Source: Marasmius tenuissimus (Eukaryota > Basidiomycota > Agaricomycetes > Agaricales > Marasmiaceae). From it: a stretch of 64,000 bases of DNA. Position numbers and translations under genes: made by a program. Within the stretch, counting starts at the first letter, position 1; every line of letters begins with the position of its first letter. Below, in pieces: positions 10,191 to 21,440 of the stretch. The stretch spans positions 791,882-855,881 of the forward strand of contig JAQOTA010000057.1 in assembly GCA_029532415.1 (NCBI GenBank), read 5' to 3'. The notes below the pieces were generated by a model, which was not told the DNA's origin, searched no databases, and worked only from the letters and a program-made list of their open reading frames with translations.

Positions 10191-12165
10191 GGGAGGTATT
10201 GCCCCATGGTGGGCCCCAGAACCTCACAGTCGTCGTTCGGGCCGGATGAGGCGCGCTCAGGATATACCTTTGGTCAAGAACTGGTATCTGGAACACTGCC
10301 CGCCCAACCAGCCAGTCAAGGTCCGAGTGTCGTACCAGAAGCTCCTCAAGTGCTATGTTCTGAACGAGCTCAAAACATGACTGGAGAAGGCGATGACAAA
10401 GAAGAATCCCTTCTGTCAACTGAAGTCTACGAAGTTCTTCCAGACGACAAAGCTGGATTGGGTTGAAGCCGGTTTGCAAGTGTGCCGACAAGGTTATAAC
10501 ATGCTGAACCTGTTGATTCACCGAAAGGTATGTGCCCCACGGATTACGGAAAGGAATTTCCTTCTGACGCCTTCCCGTTAGAACTTGAACTACCTTCACT
10601 TGGACTACAACCTCAATCTGAAACCCGTGAAGACTATGACTACCAAAGAACGAAAGAAGTCCCGTTTCGGAAATGCCTTCCATCTTTGTCGTGAAATCCT
10701 TTACCTGGCGAAACTGGTGGTCAATGCCAACGTCCAGTTCCGTCTCGGTAACGTTGATGCCTTCCAGCTTGCCGATGCTCTCCAGTACATCTTCGCACAC
10801 ATTGGTGCCCTCACCGGAATGTATCGTTACAAGTACAAGGTGGGTTCCGAGCTTGTTCTTGCGTAAACTCAATGACTTATGACTCCATGCAGTTGACGAG
10901 ACAGGTCCGAATGACGAAGGACTTGAAGCATCCGATCTACTAGCGCTTCAACACTGGTCCGGTTGGAAAGGGTCCTGGTAATGGATTCTGGGCACCCGGG
11001 TGGAGAGTGTGGTTGTTCTTGATGAGAGGTATTGTGCCTCTGGAGCGATGGTAATGTGTTTCCCGAATTATCAACGTGCTGTGGTTAACATAGTTTCAGG
11101 CTGGGCAACCTTCTTGCACGTCAGTTCGAGGGGAGAAACAGTAAAGGAATCGCCAAAACTGTTACAAAGCAGCGTGTCGAATCTCACTATGACCTCGAAT
11201 TGCGAGCCGCCGTTATGCACGATATCCTCGACATGATGCCTGAATCCATCAAGCAAAACAAGGCAAAGACAATTCTGCAGCATCTGTCGGAAGCTTGGCA
11301 ATGCTGGAAGGCGAACAGCAAGTTGATGCTTTCAGAACTCTTGAGATATGTTTCTCACGAGGTACATCAGTCCCTTGGAAGGTGCCCGGTATGCCGACTG
11401 CTATCGAAAACATCGTCCTTTGATACATCAAGAGCAAGGCCGACTGGTGGTGTTCCGTTGCTCACTACAACCGAGAGCGTATTAGGCGCGGTGCTTCTGT
11501 CGACAAGGCAGTCATGAAGAAGAACTTGGGTCGTCTCACTCGTAAGTGCCCTTGCAATGTCTTTGCCCATGGTGTCTGATGCTACCACAACTCCTTAGGG
11601 TTGTATCTTAAAGCGGAACAAGAGAGGCAGCATGCCTACCTCAAGGATGGTCCTTATATCAGCGCCAAAGAAGCTGTCGCAATCTACACGGCGACAGTGC
11701 ATTGGCTGGAAAGCAGGAAGTTTGCGTCGATCCCCTTCCCGTTAGTGAAGTTTTCACCGTCCCATGACTTGCGTCTCACGTTTTTGCTAGGCCCCTGTCC
11801 TACAAACATGACACGAAACTGCTGGTTTTGGCACTCGAAAAACTGAAGGAGGCTTATTCGGTCAAGGGTGAGCTACCATACCCCGTGTATCTCATGAACC
11901 ATAACTGAAAACGGCGTTTCAGGTCGTCTCAATCAATCTCAGAGAGAAGAACTCGCCCTTATCGAACAGGCTTACGACAACCCGCACGAATGTATGTGGC
12001 TTCATCATTTTTATCTCTTCCTCGCTCATCAGTGCCACAGGTCTATCTCGTATCAAGCGTCTGCTGTTGACGCAGCGTGCATTCAAGGAATCTGGAATCG
12101 AATTCTTTGACACGTATGACAAACTGATTCCTTGCTACGATATCGAGCCTATCGAGAAAATGCCA
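10190..12165 (+). pseudogene. PRP8 spliceosome protein fragment
   Basis: A long stretch is unmistakably PRP8, the central U5 snRNP protein. Recognisable pieces in order are [107 protein letters not shown] and [20 protein letters not shown]. This covers roughly 500 residues of the N-terminal half of a protein normally above 2300 residues. It is broken by an in-frame stop (near 10942) and several frame changes. At least four introns with splice-like ends remain (for example about 10529-10581 and 10840-10893), so it was copied as DNA, not as cDNA. Homology stops abruptly at about 12165. Confidence 0.9.
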
Positions 12166-12480
12166 TTTCCTCTGAACATTCCACTCGCGTACCCCGTACC
12201 TCTGTTCGAATGGACTTTCGACGATCCTCGGGTTCTAGATCCTGATATCTATGTGAGGTTAACGTTGACCTCGATTCGAAACTCCTGGACTCACCATAAC
12301 CCCCGCTTTATCTTTCCGGATATTGTATTTCGCGTTCCGCCGACCCCACAACACACTGGTATCCAACTCCAGATTTCGTGTCGTGTTCCTTACTCCCGAT
12401 TTACTTGCACAGCGGCGTTTACATCTTCTCAACAGTCACCGACGCTCAGGTGGTACCGCTGAGCGAGTTTTTTGAGAGGC
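12166..12480 (+). pseudogene. Unidentified gene fragment fused to PRP8 piece
   Basis: The frame continues from the PRP8 part into residues such as [17 protein letters not shown] and [15 protein letters not shown], which are not PRP8. The composition looks like real protein, possibly with an intron after 12254. I do not recognise the source. It is a fourth captured piece in the same array. Confidence 0.4.
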
Positions 12481-12529
12481 AAGTGGCAACAAAAATCTTT
12501 TGAGACAGCGCGTGTACCGTCCTAACGAA

Positions 12530-13440
12530 CAGAGTCAATAGACATGTACTTGGCAATTATATACAGAACGTACGTACCTCGCGACTGATCTGCTCGGTCA
12601 TTCTCATGGCAACTTCCCCTCGCCATAAAGCTAATCGCATATGCGATAGCTTCATAGAGTTTGTCGGCGTGGAGAACCTTGAGACGAATCGGAACAGGCC
12701 AAATTGTCATACTAGAGATAACAAAGAGCCTCCTTCGGGTGACCACCCTCGCGGTCAACGTATCAGAGGTATAATGAGTGCACGTCCTGTACGGGGGTAT
12801 ACGGTATACCCAAAGAGTTGAGCTGCGTTTGTATTCGCAAAAGTAGATGGGAGAACGAGCTTCATATCCTCGACCGGACATTCCGATCACTCCAAGAACC
12901 GCACAAGAGACTCCACCGCAGCATCTTCACTCAACGGTGTGTTGAGCTTGGGCTTCAATCGCTGCAGGGAGGGGAGTACCAGCCAGTCAAGGAATGTCCA
13001 AGGGTGCTCCCCACCAAACGTCAAGTCGAGTGAGCGAAGAAAAGGGTGGCCGTGATAATCTTTCGGATGTGGGTGTAGTGAGGAAAATCGATCGCGTTGA
13101 TGACAATTCCAACTACTACTCCGCCTGAGGTCCGGGAACACATGATCTTTTTCCCTAAGAGCGACTGGAGCAGGACAAGCTACGATAGAAGCTGGAACTG
13201 CGACGAGATCGAGTCGAAACCTTGTGATTGTAAGACCTCATCCGAGTCGGCCATCTGCTGGTCCCATCCATTTCGAAGCCTGGGCAAACGTCACTATGAG
13301 TTCGTCGCTCACAAGAGTGATCGAAAAATACCCTGTACGTCCCGCATTAACAGAATAGCCATCGCCTGAAAGTTGGCTTTGTGTTCCGTACGGGGAAGGG
13401 GGTACTTCTGGACCTGAACACAATTCAGACACTGCTCGGA
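12530..13440 (-). pseudogene. F-box/LRR-like protein relic
   Basis: On the minus strand, frames broken by shifts contain HPFLRSLDLTFGG followed by WTFLDWLVLPSLQRLKPKL. This leucine-rich pattern is typical of basidiomycete F-box-like proteins, which present substrates to SCF ubiquitin ligases. A further piece reads LVSDELIVTFAQASKWMG. Stops and frame changes show decay. Assignment is by pattern only. Confidence 0.4.
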
Positions 13441-14780
13441 CACGGGCGAAGGTGGCCTACGTGAAACGACGTACCGATATTCCCGAAACCCTCCGAGTTG
13501 TTCGTGACAGCAGTCGCCTGAGAAGATGGTCTTGTAACACCTCCAAGTCCACCCAAACATCTCCCGACCCACATAAAACATCTCCGAAGCCCCATCAAAC
13601 ACCCTCAGAACCCCTACGACCACCCTCTAACGCGCCTCTCCCTCGCCCAAACAACGTCCACCGGATAGGCAAAACCCGCCGTATGTATCTTTCGCAAGTT
13701 CACGGTGTAGTTTTCAAGCTAATACGCTTGTACGCCACACATCGTTTGCGGAGAGATTAAGGTGCATCGTCTAGCAATGAAAGACGTTCAGCATATAATA
13801 TGGAGAATTCTGAGCGGCACTCACGATGCTGTCGTTGGGTCTAGCCTCAACCAGCTTCCCCTCTTCCGACTTCGGAGTAAAAGTCAAGTTCTATGGATGC
13901 CTCCCGGCCATGAAACGAGTCACAAGCAAGCTCATTACCATCAGGATCCCGGGATTCTGACAACGCTTTCCCCCAACCTGAACGGGATTTCCATCGCTCC
14001 GAGCCCATAACAGCAACCGGATGGTGATTAAAATATTAGCCTCCCATCTCCAAATCTACGCGTACTTGGACCAGAAAGTGTCGTTGTTGAGACCGATAGC
14101 AACGTCGCCAGTCGCTAGTTTCGCCGGACGAGTCCACTAGGATGTATCGGCCACCCCACTCTAGATGTTTAGACCGTTCGGAAGGAGAACGAGGAACGAG
14201 GAAGTATCGTCCGAGTCCATGACGAATGCTGCATCTAGGTAGTGTACACCTGGTTCTTCGATTCTGATATGTTTGTCTGCCCATTCATCTGTGACGAGGG
14301 AGGTATCTGGCCTGCCTTTCGTCGAAAGGTAGGAGGATGCCTCAAAAAACACAGCCAGTCAGTACGGAGGAGAATGCGACGACTGCCTCCAAAGTAACGT
14401 ACGACCCAAGTAACCTCTCTTGAACTTCCAACTCCGTCTTCGAGACTTCGTTGGGTTGTTCTAACCATCGTTACTTTTTCGCCGTTTGTCCTTCTGGGCA
14501 ACAGTGTTGGGAACAGGGCCCAGGCGCGCCGGATGCCTCGAAATTGGCTGAGGGAGATTCAAGCCGTGGTGGTTTCCACCTCTGCTGGCGGCAGAAGGAA
14601 ATAATTTGCATAGAATGACTTGTTTGGCAAAGAAGTCGGCTTGGATGATCGAATATAGCTCGTCGTGATGGTGGTTTCGGTTGGGGTTACGGGCGCCAAT
14701 TGTCTTCACGTGCCTTGTCCGCGACAACCACTTTGACTCCCAAACTCAGAGCAGTGAGTCCAAGATGCTACAAATCAGAA
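13441..14780. other. Unresolved region with short protein-like pieces
   Basis: Minus-strand pieces near 14461-14700 (HHHDELYSIIQADFFAKQV) and 14180-14350 look protein-like but match no family I know. They are probably more decayed gene fragments. No intact gene is visible. Confidence 0.3.
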
Positions 14781-14789
14781 ACTGTGGGC

Positions 14790-15335
14790 TAGGTTACGGT
14801 ATGTCCGTGAGTTGCCCATTCGACACGTTACTGACGAGCGGCTAGTCACCCAGAGACACTCAGAGAACAACAAACAGAAGATCCAATGTGTTTGAATCCC
14901 ACAAATAATCAATGACACTCATCCAGTCACTCGTCTGAGAGAACAGACGGCAGATACTTTGGTTGCTGTTAGGCTGACCTAGCTGTACGTCTCTTCCACG
15001 CCTTCTCCTCACCTTTCTATCTCATTCGTCCGTCGTACTTGTCTTTTTTCCCTTACCATTGTCCTTTTTTCTCGCTAGCTGATCTCCCTTCTCCCTATAG
15101 GTATAGGTCAACGTTGTCATCTTCTCACATCCAAAAACATTCGCGGTCCCTCTCTCGAAAGCACCAGTCGTTCCCGTCTCGGCTTCTCTCTCGACTTCCC
15201 GGTTCTCCAAACGAGAACCTGCGTCGGCGTCACAGCGTCATCCCATCCAGGCCAACTACAACTACAACTCGAATCGCGTCACTGTACCAAAATTTCGTGG
15301 CCTGCTCTCAACTCTCGGCCATCAACCTACGCCTC
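14790..15335 (+). repeat. Diverged 0.55-kb direct repeat, copy 1
   Basis: It runs from GGTATGTCCGTGAG to CTCTCGGCCATCA and is readily aligned with 19705-20290. Shared blocks include GTCACCCAGAGACACTCAGA, CCAGTCACTCGTCTGAGAGA and AAACATTCGCGGTCCCTCTC. Small indels and substitutions show an old duplication. A second shared block follows at about 15925-16035 and 21075-21175. Confidence 0.8.
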
Positions 15336-18300
15336 GATATCGGAGTGGAGCGTATAGACGATAGGGGCGCTGGGGATAAAGCTGAGCGGGCGCAAGAGAC
15401 TGTTACGATTGGAAATAACAACGAACTCGGACCATCAACTGCGGCCTCCCTTGCACGAATCATCCGAATCAGACGGCGCCCTATCCACAGCTGATCATAC
15501 ACCCCGTTTTTCTGCCAACCTCTACCGTTGGACGCGTAGCCCCCACCGACATCTCGGCGTTCGCTGCACCACTATTTAGGACGTCAAGTCCAAGATACAT
15601 TCCATTTCCGCGAGCACAGGCTCCCCCCTTAATCCCAAGAGATCAACCGTCACAGGAGGGAAGGGTGCGTAGATAGTAGATGCGCCGAGGATGGTCCAAC
15701 TTGTTATGAAAAGCAGGAGAAGGGGGGGCCGCCGGGATAGACGAAGGAGTTGTTGTCGAAAAAAGTCGGCCAAGAGATCCCTCGCTGTGCTATGTCGACC
15801 TCTAGCGAGGGTCTGGTGGACAAAGACCTCCCTTACCGTTACTTGATTGGTTTTTTTAAAAATTTCTTTTCATTATCAGCTACAGACTGGCATACCCTCA
15901 TTCTGCGTCCTCACATCACGGATCTGTAGCATCAAGTACATATTTCTTTTTACCTGTTTCCTCCGTCACCGCTTGTTGTCCCATTGCACCTGTAGTCTTT
16001 CTTCCTGGTCAATGCGCTACTTCAGTCAACGCTGTCAACACACTTTACAACTCGATTATGAAGGTATATCTGTCCTTTCTGCCCATCTAGTTTGTGAGAA
16101 CCTGCATACGATAACTTCCATCTGTTTGGCTTTGACCACCTCCCCGCCATCACGTTCACACTCTCGAGGATCTCGAACTTCGGGCTTCAAGCTTCGAGGA
16201 CCACAAATGGAGCTCTTTGGGATCTATTTCAATCACCCACGCTATGTACTGTTAACAGCCCACGTAACATAGGTAAGGCAATGTCAATCCCCGCACACAT
16301 TGAAGTTTTCACCCCGCCCATCCGGGCTTCTTTTTTAATCTCAGGATATACACTCTAGATGCTAGCTAAGGCTTCGAGCCAGTATTATGATAACAATATC
16401 ACCGATGTCCTGACGAACGCTTGGAGGTCTCAGGTGGGTATAGCCACCTCCTCTGCGGGCACGTTCAAAGTTCTTTCAAGTCCTCCTTCTTTGCAGTTCA
16501 CGCACTGATTCCGATTCCGCTACTCCAGCCTCCAGGTTGCCAACTCCTCGCGCTAAAATCAGGGCAGTAAAAAGCCGTAGCCATAGGGACACCACTGGAT
16601 TGGACTCAAAATGCACTCCAACATTTCCTCATCAAGCTTTTCTTTTTCCTCGACTTTACCCTCAAATCGAGTTCACGCGTGTGCGGTTAGACTTTTCGAC
16701 GGATTCCAACGACGGCAGCGAGCTACAGTCCTTTGTTGAGTTTTCGAACATGGCATACCGATTACGATGCGATACCACTGAACCCGGACAGATTCAGCAT
16801 TCGCATCTCCCGACACCTCGGTACCGTTTTCGATGGAGATTGGGGGAGTTGCAGGACCAGGGCCCAGCCAACTGCTCCCAATTTCTGTTGAAGAACCGCG
16901 GCGACCTCTCCCAGCCTACGGGCAGGCGAACTGTAGGATGTGACGATGAAAGGCCAATCATCGTGGTACGAACCAGAACCTGATTGTGAGTCCACCTCCC
17001 TTACCTCCCAAACCGCTACAATCCGAAATCCACCGCCCCCCCCGTCGTCCCGCAGTTATCACTATAACCGACCTGGATCACTCTGAAGATGAACACTCTG
17101 AAGATTCGGACCAAACCCAAAGTCATATCAAGATATCCCCGGTCCTCTTTCAGTGAATCCATTAGAATGTCACCTTTCGTTCTATACTTCTGAGCACGCG
17201 GATAAACATCGGTGTTGTGTCGACCGTTGACAATTTGCGGACGGGAAGGACGAGGTAGGGGAATACCAATGCCGATACCGATACCGACACCGGTGTCGTT
17301 GGACTAATCGTTAGTTCCCCAACGAACGGTGCCCACATCCCGATAGCCTCTCCAAGTCTAGGCCTTCGATATTCAATCTTCCAATGTAGAGTTGCGTGTG
17401 AATCGAAATAATGTTTATTTCTGGGTATTAATACATAGATGACTTTTAGTTCCCTTGATTAGGATACAACTGCTGTTCGAAATTGAGGGTGGAGTGGTGA
17501 TGGCGAGCGTTTGCGTGGGGATGTGGTACGTGGTACATCTGAATGCTGTGACGATGGTGTGGTTGGGAATGATGGTGAGTGATGTGAGAATGCTGGTGGT
17601 GTTGGTGTGTGGGATAGGAGAGGTGAGTGTGACTGGCGCAGAGTTTACGGTTGGTGCTGGTGTTAGTGCACAGGGAAGAGATGGGTAGACTAGGTTTCTG
17701 GAGACGTGTCGGACGAGACGACGAACAATGTTGGAGTCCCGGCCAGCTTCAATTCACTCGCACCCACTCGAGGTCAGTACCCCGCCGCAACCGCCTACGC
17801 AGGTGAAAACCCCTGGGGTACCCGTTAATCAACACAGCCCCCTTTCGCCGCCTCTTTCCCCTCACGAGCCCACTGTCCTTATGACCTTCGGACGTCCGAC
17901 GCGATTCTTTGCAATGTCGTTCAAAGTGTAGTGTGGTCCTCCTATGTTGCTTTTGGAGGGCGGGATACTCGTTTTCCTAACGAGTCCGAGTGTTCGATGC
18001 TTGTGATATCGGATAGCGCCAAAGTTCTGTGGTTATCTGGCTACGTAGAGGACTCAGCGAGATCTGTGTCGATGATCATGATGGGGATGATTCGGTGAAT
18101 GTAGAAGTCGTCCGGGAGGTTGATTGAGCAGGTGAGCGGAGGATCCAGGAGGGTTTTGATACCCGGTTCCGCCAGTATGTGGACGATTTGAGAATGTTGT
18201 GAGCTAATAGGGAATGCAAACAACATTTTTGGGGGGGGGCAGGGCGGAATACGAAATCCACTCGACATTAGATTCATCATCGAACGCGGTGCAGATGAAA

Positions 18301-19300
18301 GCTGGGCAGATGAGGGTTTTTACCGTTGACGGTGACGACCGCGTCGTTCTCATCTCCGGGTTCCAAGATATGGCTTATAACCCGGCCAGTATCCAGACGT
18401 CTGACTGCGCGTGGCACCTTCAGCTTGAGCTTGAAGAGCCACCAGTGTCGCCACCGCTGAATCCACCTCCGCTGCACCTCCCGCCTCCCTTCCATGACTA
18501 GAGCCCAGCCCTCCCTGACTAGTGGAACGACCCCGCGTATTACGACGACCAAGGATTAGGGCGACCGCGAATCCAACCACAGATCCCTCGACGGCGCCTA
18601 TACTGTCGCTGGCGCTGTTTTTACCACCTTGCCTCAGAAAACCGGGTTGTGGTATGATCGGTCTCGAAAGACTTGCAAGTTGCGGTTCTCTTCTTTCGAG
18701 GGCCTCGAATATTTCCACCATGTCCTATCATTCGACACGTTTCATCCTGCATAGATCGTTCCCCCAACTATTCGAGTGCAGGTTCACGCGTGTTTTGCAG
18801 GGGAGTAGGAGGTGGTAAGAGGAAAGAGGAAAGAGAGAACCGTGGGACCTCTTTGTGGAGGAGTCATTGACGAGCGCCCATAGGCGCCTACTGCTCCTGT
18901 CTTCCGTTTGTTTGACTATGGTACTGTACGTCCCATCATACTTGTTTATTCTCTCAAAACGGGCCTGAATTTCTCGCCCTCAAACTTTCCTAACTCTTCT
19001 GCCATGCGATTCAACTTCCAGCCTTACATTCCCTGGCTCTAAAAGTGGATTCGAATCACCGTCAATCACCACGGGCCTCTGGCATGGGCTCTCACGAGTC
19101 GCTCTGTCAGCTACTGCAACCGCTAGATGGGTCAAGGGTATGCAGCCAAACACAACGTGCCCCAAACATGCCCTCCATACCACTACCTTGCCTCTCAACG
19201 ACAGGCTTCTTTATACCCTCTGTCCTTCACCGCCATCCTTTCACAACCCATTGGATTGAGAAGTCTCCTAGTCAACACTTCTGAGAATCGTACTTCCTTG
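15336..19300. other. Unresolved decayed region
   Basis: I see no intact gene in these 4 kb. A minus-strand frame at 15576-15773 has a hydrophobic segment. A minus-strand frame near 18350-18721 has a Gly/Ala-rich single-membrane-span-like segment (AVEGSVVGFAVALIL). A G10 run lies at about 18229-18238, and a short GATACC repeat near 17275. The block 15925-16035 repeats at 21075-21175. None supports a gene call. Confidence 0.35.
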
Positions 19301-19320
19301 GTCTGCTTGACAGTCCGCCC

Positions 19321-19670
19321 ATGGATGACAGGACATTCATCATACGAAATCGACACACTGGTCCAGGCGTGCAAAACAACAACAATGACACAGGAATCCA
19401 GAACGTCAATACGGGTGGCCACATAGGCCACATGTCTGGAGGTTCGGTTCAGTTCACAGAGAACAGGACAGCTCCCATTTGTGAGTCTTGTATCTTGTTC
19501 GGATGAAGCTTGTAGGTGATCTCACCCACGTCGAAACAGCACCCAAAACCCTCCAAGAAGCAGTCGCAGGCATTGGGGCGTCCCATAACGCAGAGCAGCA
19601 GTATTCACGTGGGGAGTGTCTTGAAGGAACCCGCGAGGTCACTGAAAAGGTGCATGTCTTGGAAATTTAA
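19321..19670 (+). pseudogene. Fragment of a fungal STAND/NLR-type protein
   Basis: Pieces include VQNNNNDTGIQNVNTGGHI and GASHNAEQQYSRGECLEGTR. In Agaricomycete NACHT/STAND proteins, an Asn/Gly-rich linker followed by an AEQQ...R-x-C-L-x-G-T-R motif comes just before the nucleotide-binding P-loop. Here the frame ends soon after that motif and no P-loop follows, so this is a truncated remnant. Confidence 0.5.
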
Positions 19671-19704
19671 CCAGGAGGAGACGGCTCTGAAATGCAAAGT
19701 AGAG

Positions 19705-20290
19705 ACTGGACTAGGTATGTCCGTGATTTGCCCATTCAACATGTTACTGACAAGCCGTTAGTCACCCAGAGACACTCAGAGAGCAACAAACGGAAGATTC
19801 AATGTGTTTAAATCCCACGGATAATCATTGAAATATTGACGTTCATCCAGTCACTCGTCTGAGAGAACAGACGGCGGATACCTTGATACCTCGGTTGCTG
19901 TTGGGCTGACCTAGCTGTACGTCTCTCCCGCGCCTTTTCCTCACCTTGCTATCTCATTCGTCCGTCGTACTTGTCCTTCTTCCCTTCCTTGCCATTGTCT
20001 TTTTTTTTCTCGCTAGCTGATATCCCTTCTCCCTATAGGTCAACGTTATCATCTCACATCCAAAAACATTCGCGGTCCCTCTCTCGAAAGCACCAGTCGC
20101 TCTCGTCTTGTCGTCTCTCGACTCTCCGGTTGTACGAAGGCCCGAGCTTGTTGCCCTGACCTAATCACTCCAAACGAGAACCTGCGTCTGCGTCGTGGCG
20201 TCATCCCAATTACAACTACAACTCGAATCGTGTCACTGTACCAAAATTTCATGGCCTGCTCTCAACTCTCGGCCATGATCCTGCGCCTGG
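19705..20290 (+). repeat. Diverged 0.55-kb direct repeat, copy 2
   Basis: Second copy of the 14790-15335 repeat, in the same orientation and about 4.9 kb downstream. It has a roughly 40-bp extra stretch near 20130-20170. It ends at CTCTCGGCCATGA, about 255 bp before the hAT relic. Confidence 0.8.
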
Positions 20291-20544
20291 ACTTGGGCCC
20301 TCCCTTGACTACGCCCTGAAAGACTAAAACCTCTCCTATGACCTCGTAACGCGCTACAGAAACACCATATGGTCGATTTTGGTAGTAAAGAAATCAACCG
20401 TAAACGGGAATTGATGAATCTACAGTCCCCAAGATTGTAGGCGACGTAAAACTTCAAAGTCCCCTTAAACGAGTACGTTCCAATCAATTCCAGGTTTCAA
20501 AATCTAATCCCTATGACCTCTCTATTCCGTAGCTTCGCTTCATC

Positions 20545-21060
20545 ACTACCAAGATTGTTTCTTCGCCTCAACATCGACGCAAGTTTCGAAATATATGCTT
20601 GGTCAAGTACGAAAAAGACCCTGATACCGGGAAGTTAATGGTTGTCCGGGACGTGCGCACCCGTTGGAATTACACTCACGCTACGATACGAAGAGCCCTT
20701 TGTCTTCGGAAGGTCAGTTTCGAAATGAATGAAGTACGCAAGTACTCATCTCTATTATCTGTGCAGGCTATTGATACATGGACATTTGAAACATCGGAGC
20801 TACGACTGCTGCTCCTCGCCGACGCGGAATGGGATCTACTCAGCAACACTGCTGACATGCTAGAGGTACGCACCTAGTCATCGGAGGTGACTGTCCGGCT
20901 CATTGACCTTACACCGAGATAACGAAGATCGTGTCGCGTGGTGGTAAACCCACCATCTCGTTTGTTCTCCCGGCATACCAGCAGATGGAGAGCCATCTGA
21001 CTGAATTGGTGGCTGCCATACTACAACCAACATTTCACGGCACTGATGTCTCGCACCGCA
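20545..21060 (+). pseudogene. hAT transposase relic
   Basis: Two introns separate three pieces. The first has KIVSSPQHRRKF and then VRDVRTRWNYTHATIRRAL, the DxxTRWN(S/Y)T signature of hAT transposases. The second reads LLLLADAEWDLLSNTADMLE. The third reads GGKPTISFVLPAYQQMESHL. This is the central part of the RNase H-like domain and insertion region. The N-terminal zinc finger and C-terminal dimerisation region are absent, so it is inactive. Confidence 0.75.
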
Positions 21061-21440
21061 CGTATAACTCACCTCACGTTATGGATCTGTAACATCATAC
21101 ACATATTTTTTACTCCCTCCTCCCTCTCTGCTTGTCACCCCGCTCCATTCGCTATCTTTATTTCATCAGTCAACGCACATTCTACTACTAGTTACATCTG
21201 GCAATTGCGATGTTCGAGATTCGTACAGCATTTGATGTCTCGCTTGTGTATACTTATTTGTTCGCGTCGATGGAGGTCATGTCCGTCGACACGAACAAAG
21301 ATATACAAACAAAGACTCCCTTCATTCTCGTTGTCCAGACCAGGCCCAGACCCGCGACTACTTATTAGGTATTTTTACTCGATTCCTGTTACAAAGAGGC
21401 CAGCCCTAACTTACTGATATCAATTATATACAGATAAGTC
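21061..21440. promoter_or_regulatory. Upstream region of the chromodomain gene
   Basis: It contains a block shared with 15925-16035, and the hairpin at 21257-21299. No gene is visible. The last 70 bases before ATG 21441 are A/T-rich. Confidence 0.35.
21257..21299. repeat. 43-bp hairpin repeat, copy 2
   Basis: Arms TTTGTTCGCGTCGATGGA and TCCGTCGACACGAACAAA flank the loop GGTCATG. Relative to copy 1 at 8272-8314, the fourth base pair changes from A-T to G-C on both arms, keeping the pairing. Confidence 0.7.

Noticed and set aside
15576..15773. 65-codon minus-strand frame with a hydrophobic segment
   Set aside because: Too short, in a decayed region and without homolog or intron support.
14790..20290. 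Reading the 0.55-kb direct repeats as LTRs of a 5.5-kb retroelement
   Set aside because: No TG/CA ends, target duplication, primer site or retroelement domain lies between them, and the similarity continues in a second separate block, which fits a segmental duplication better.
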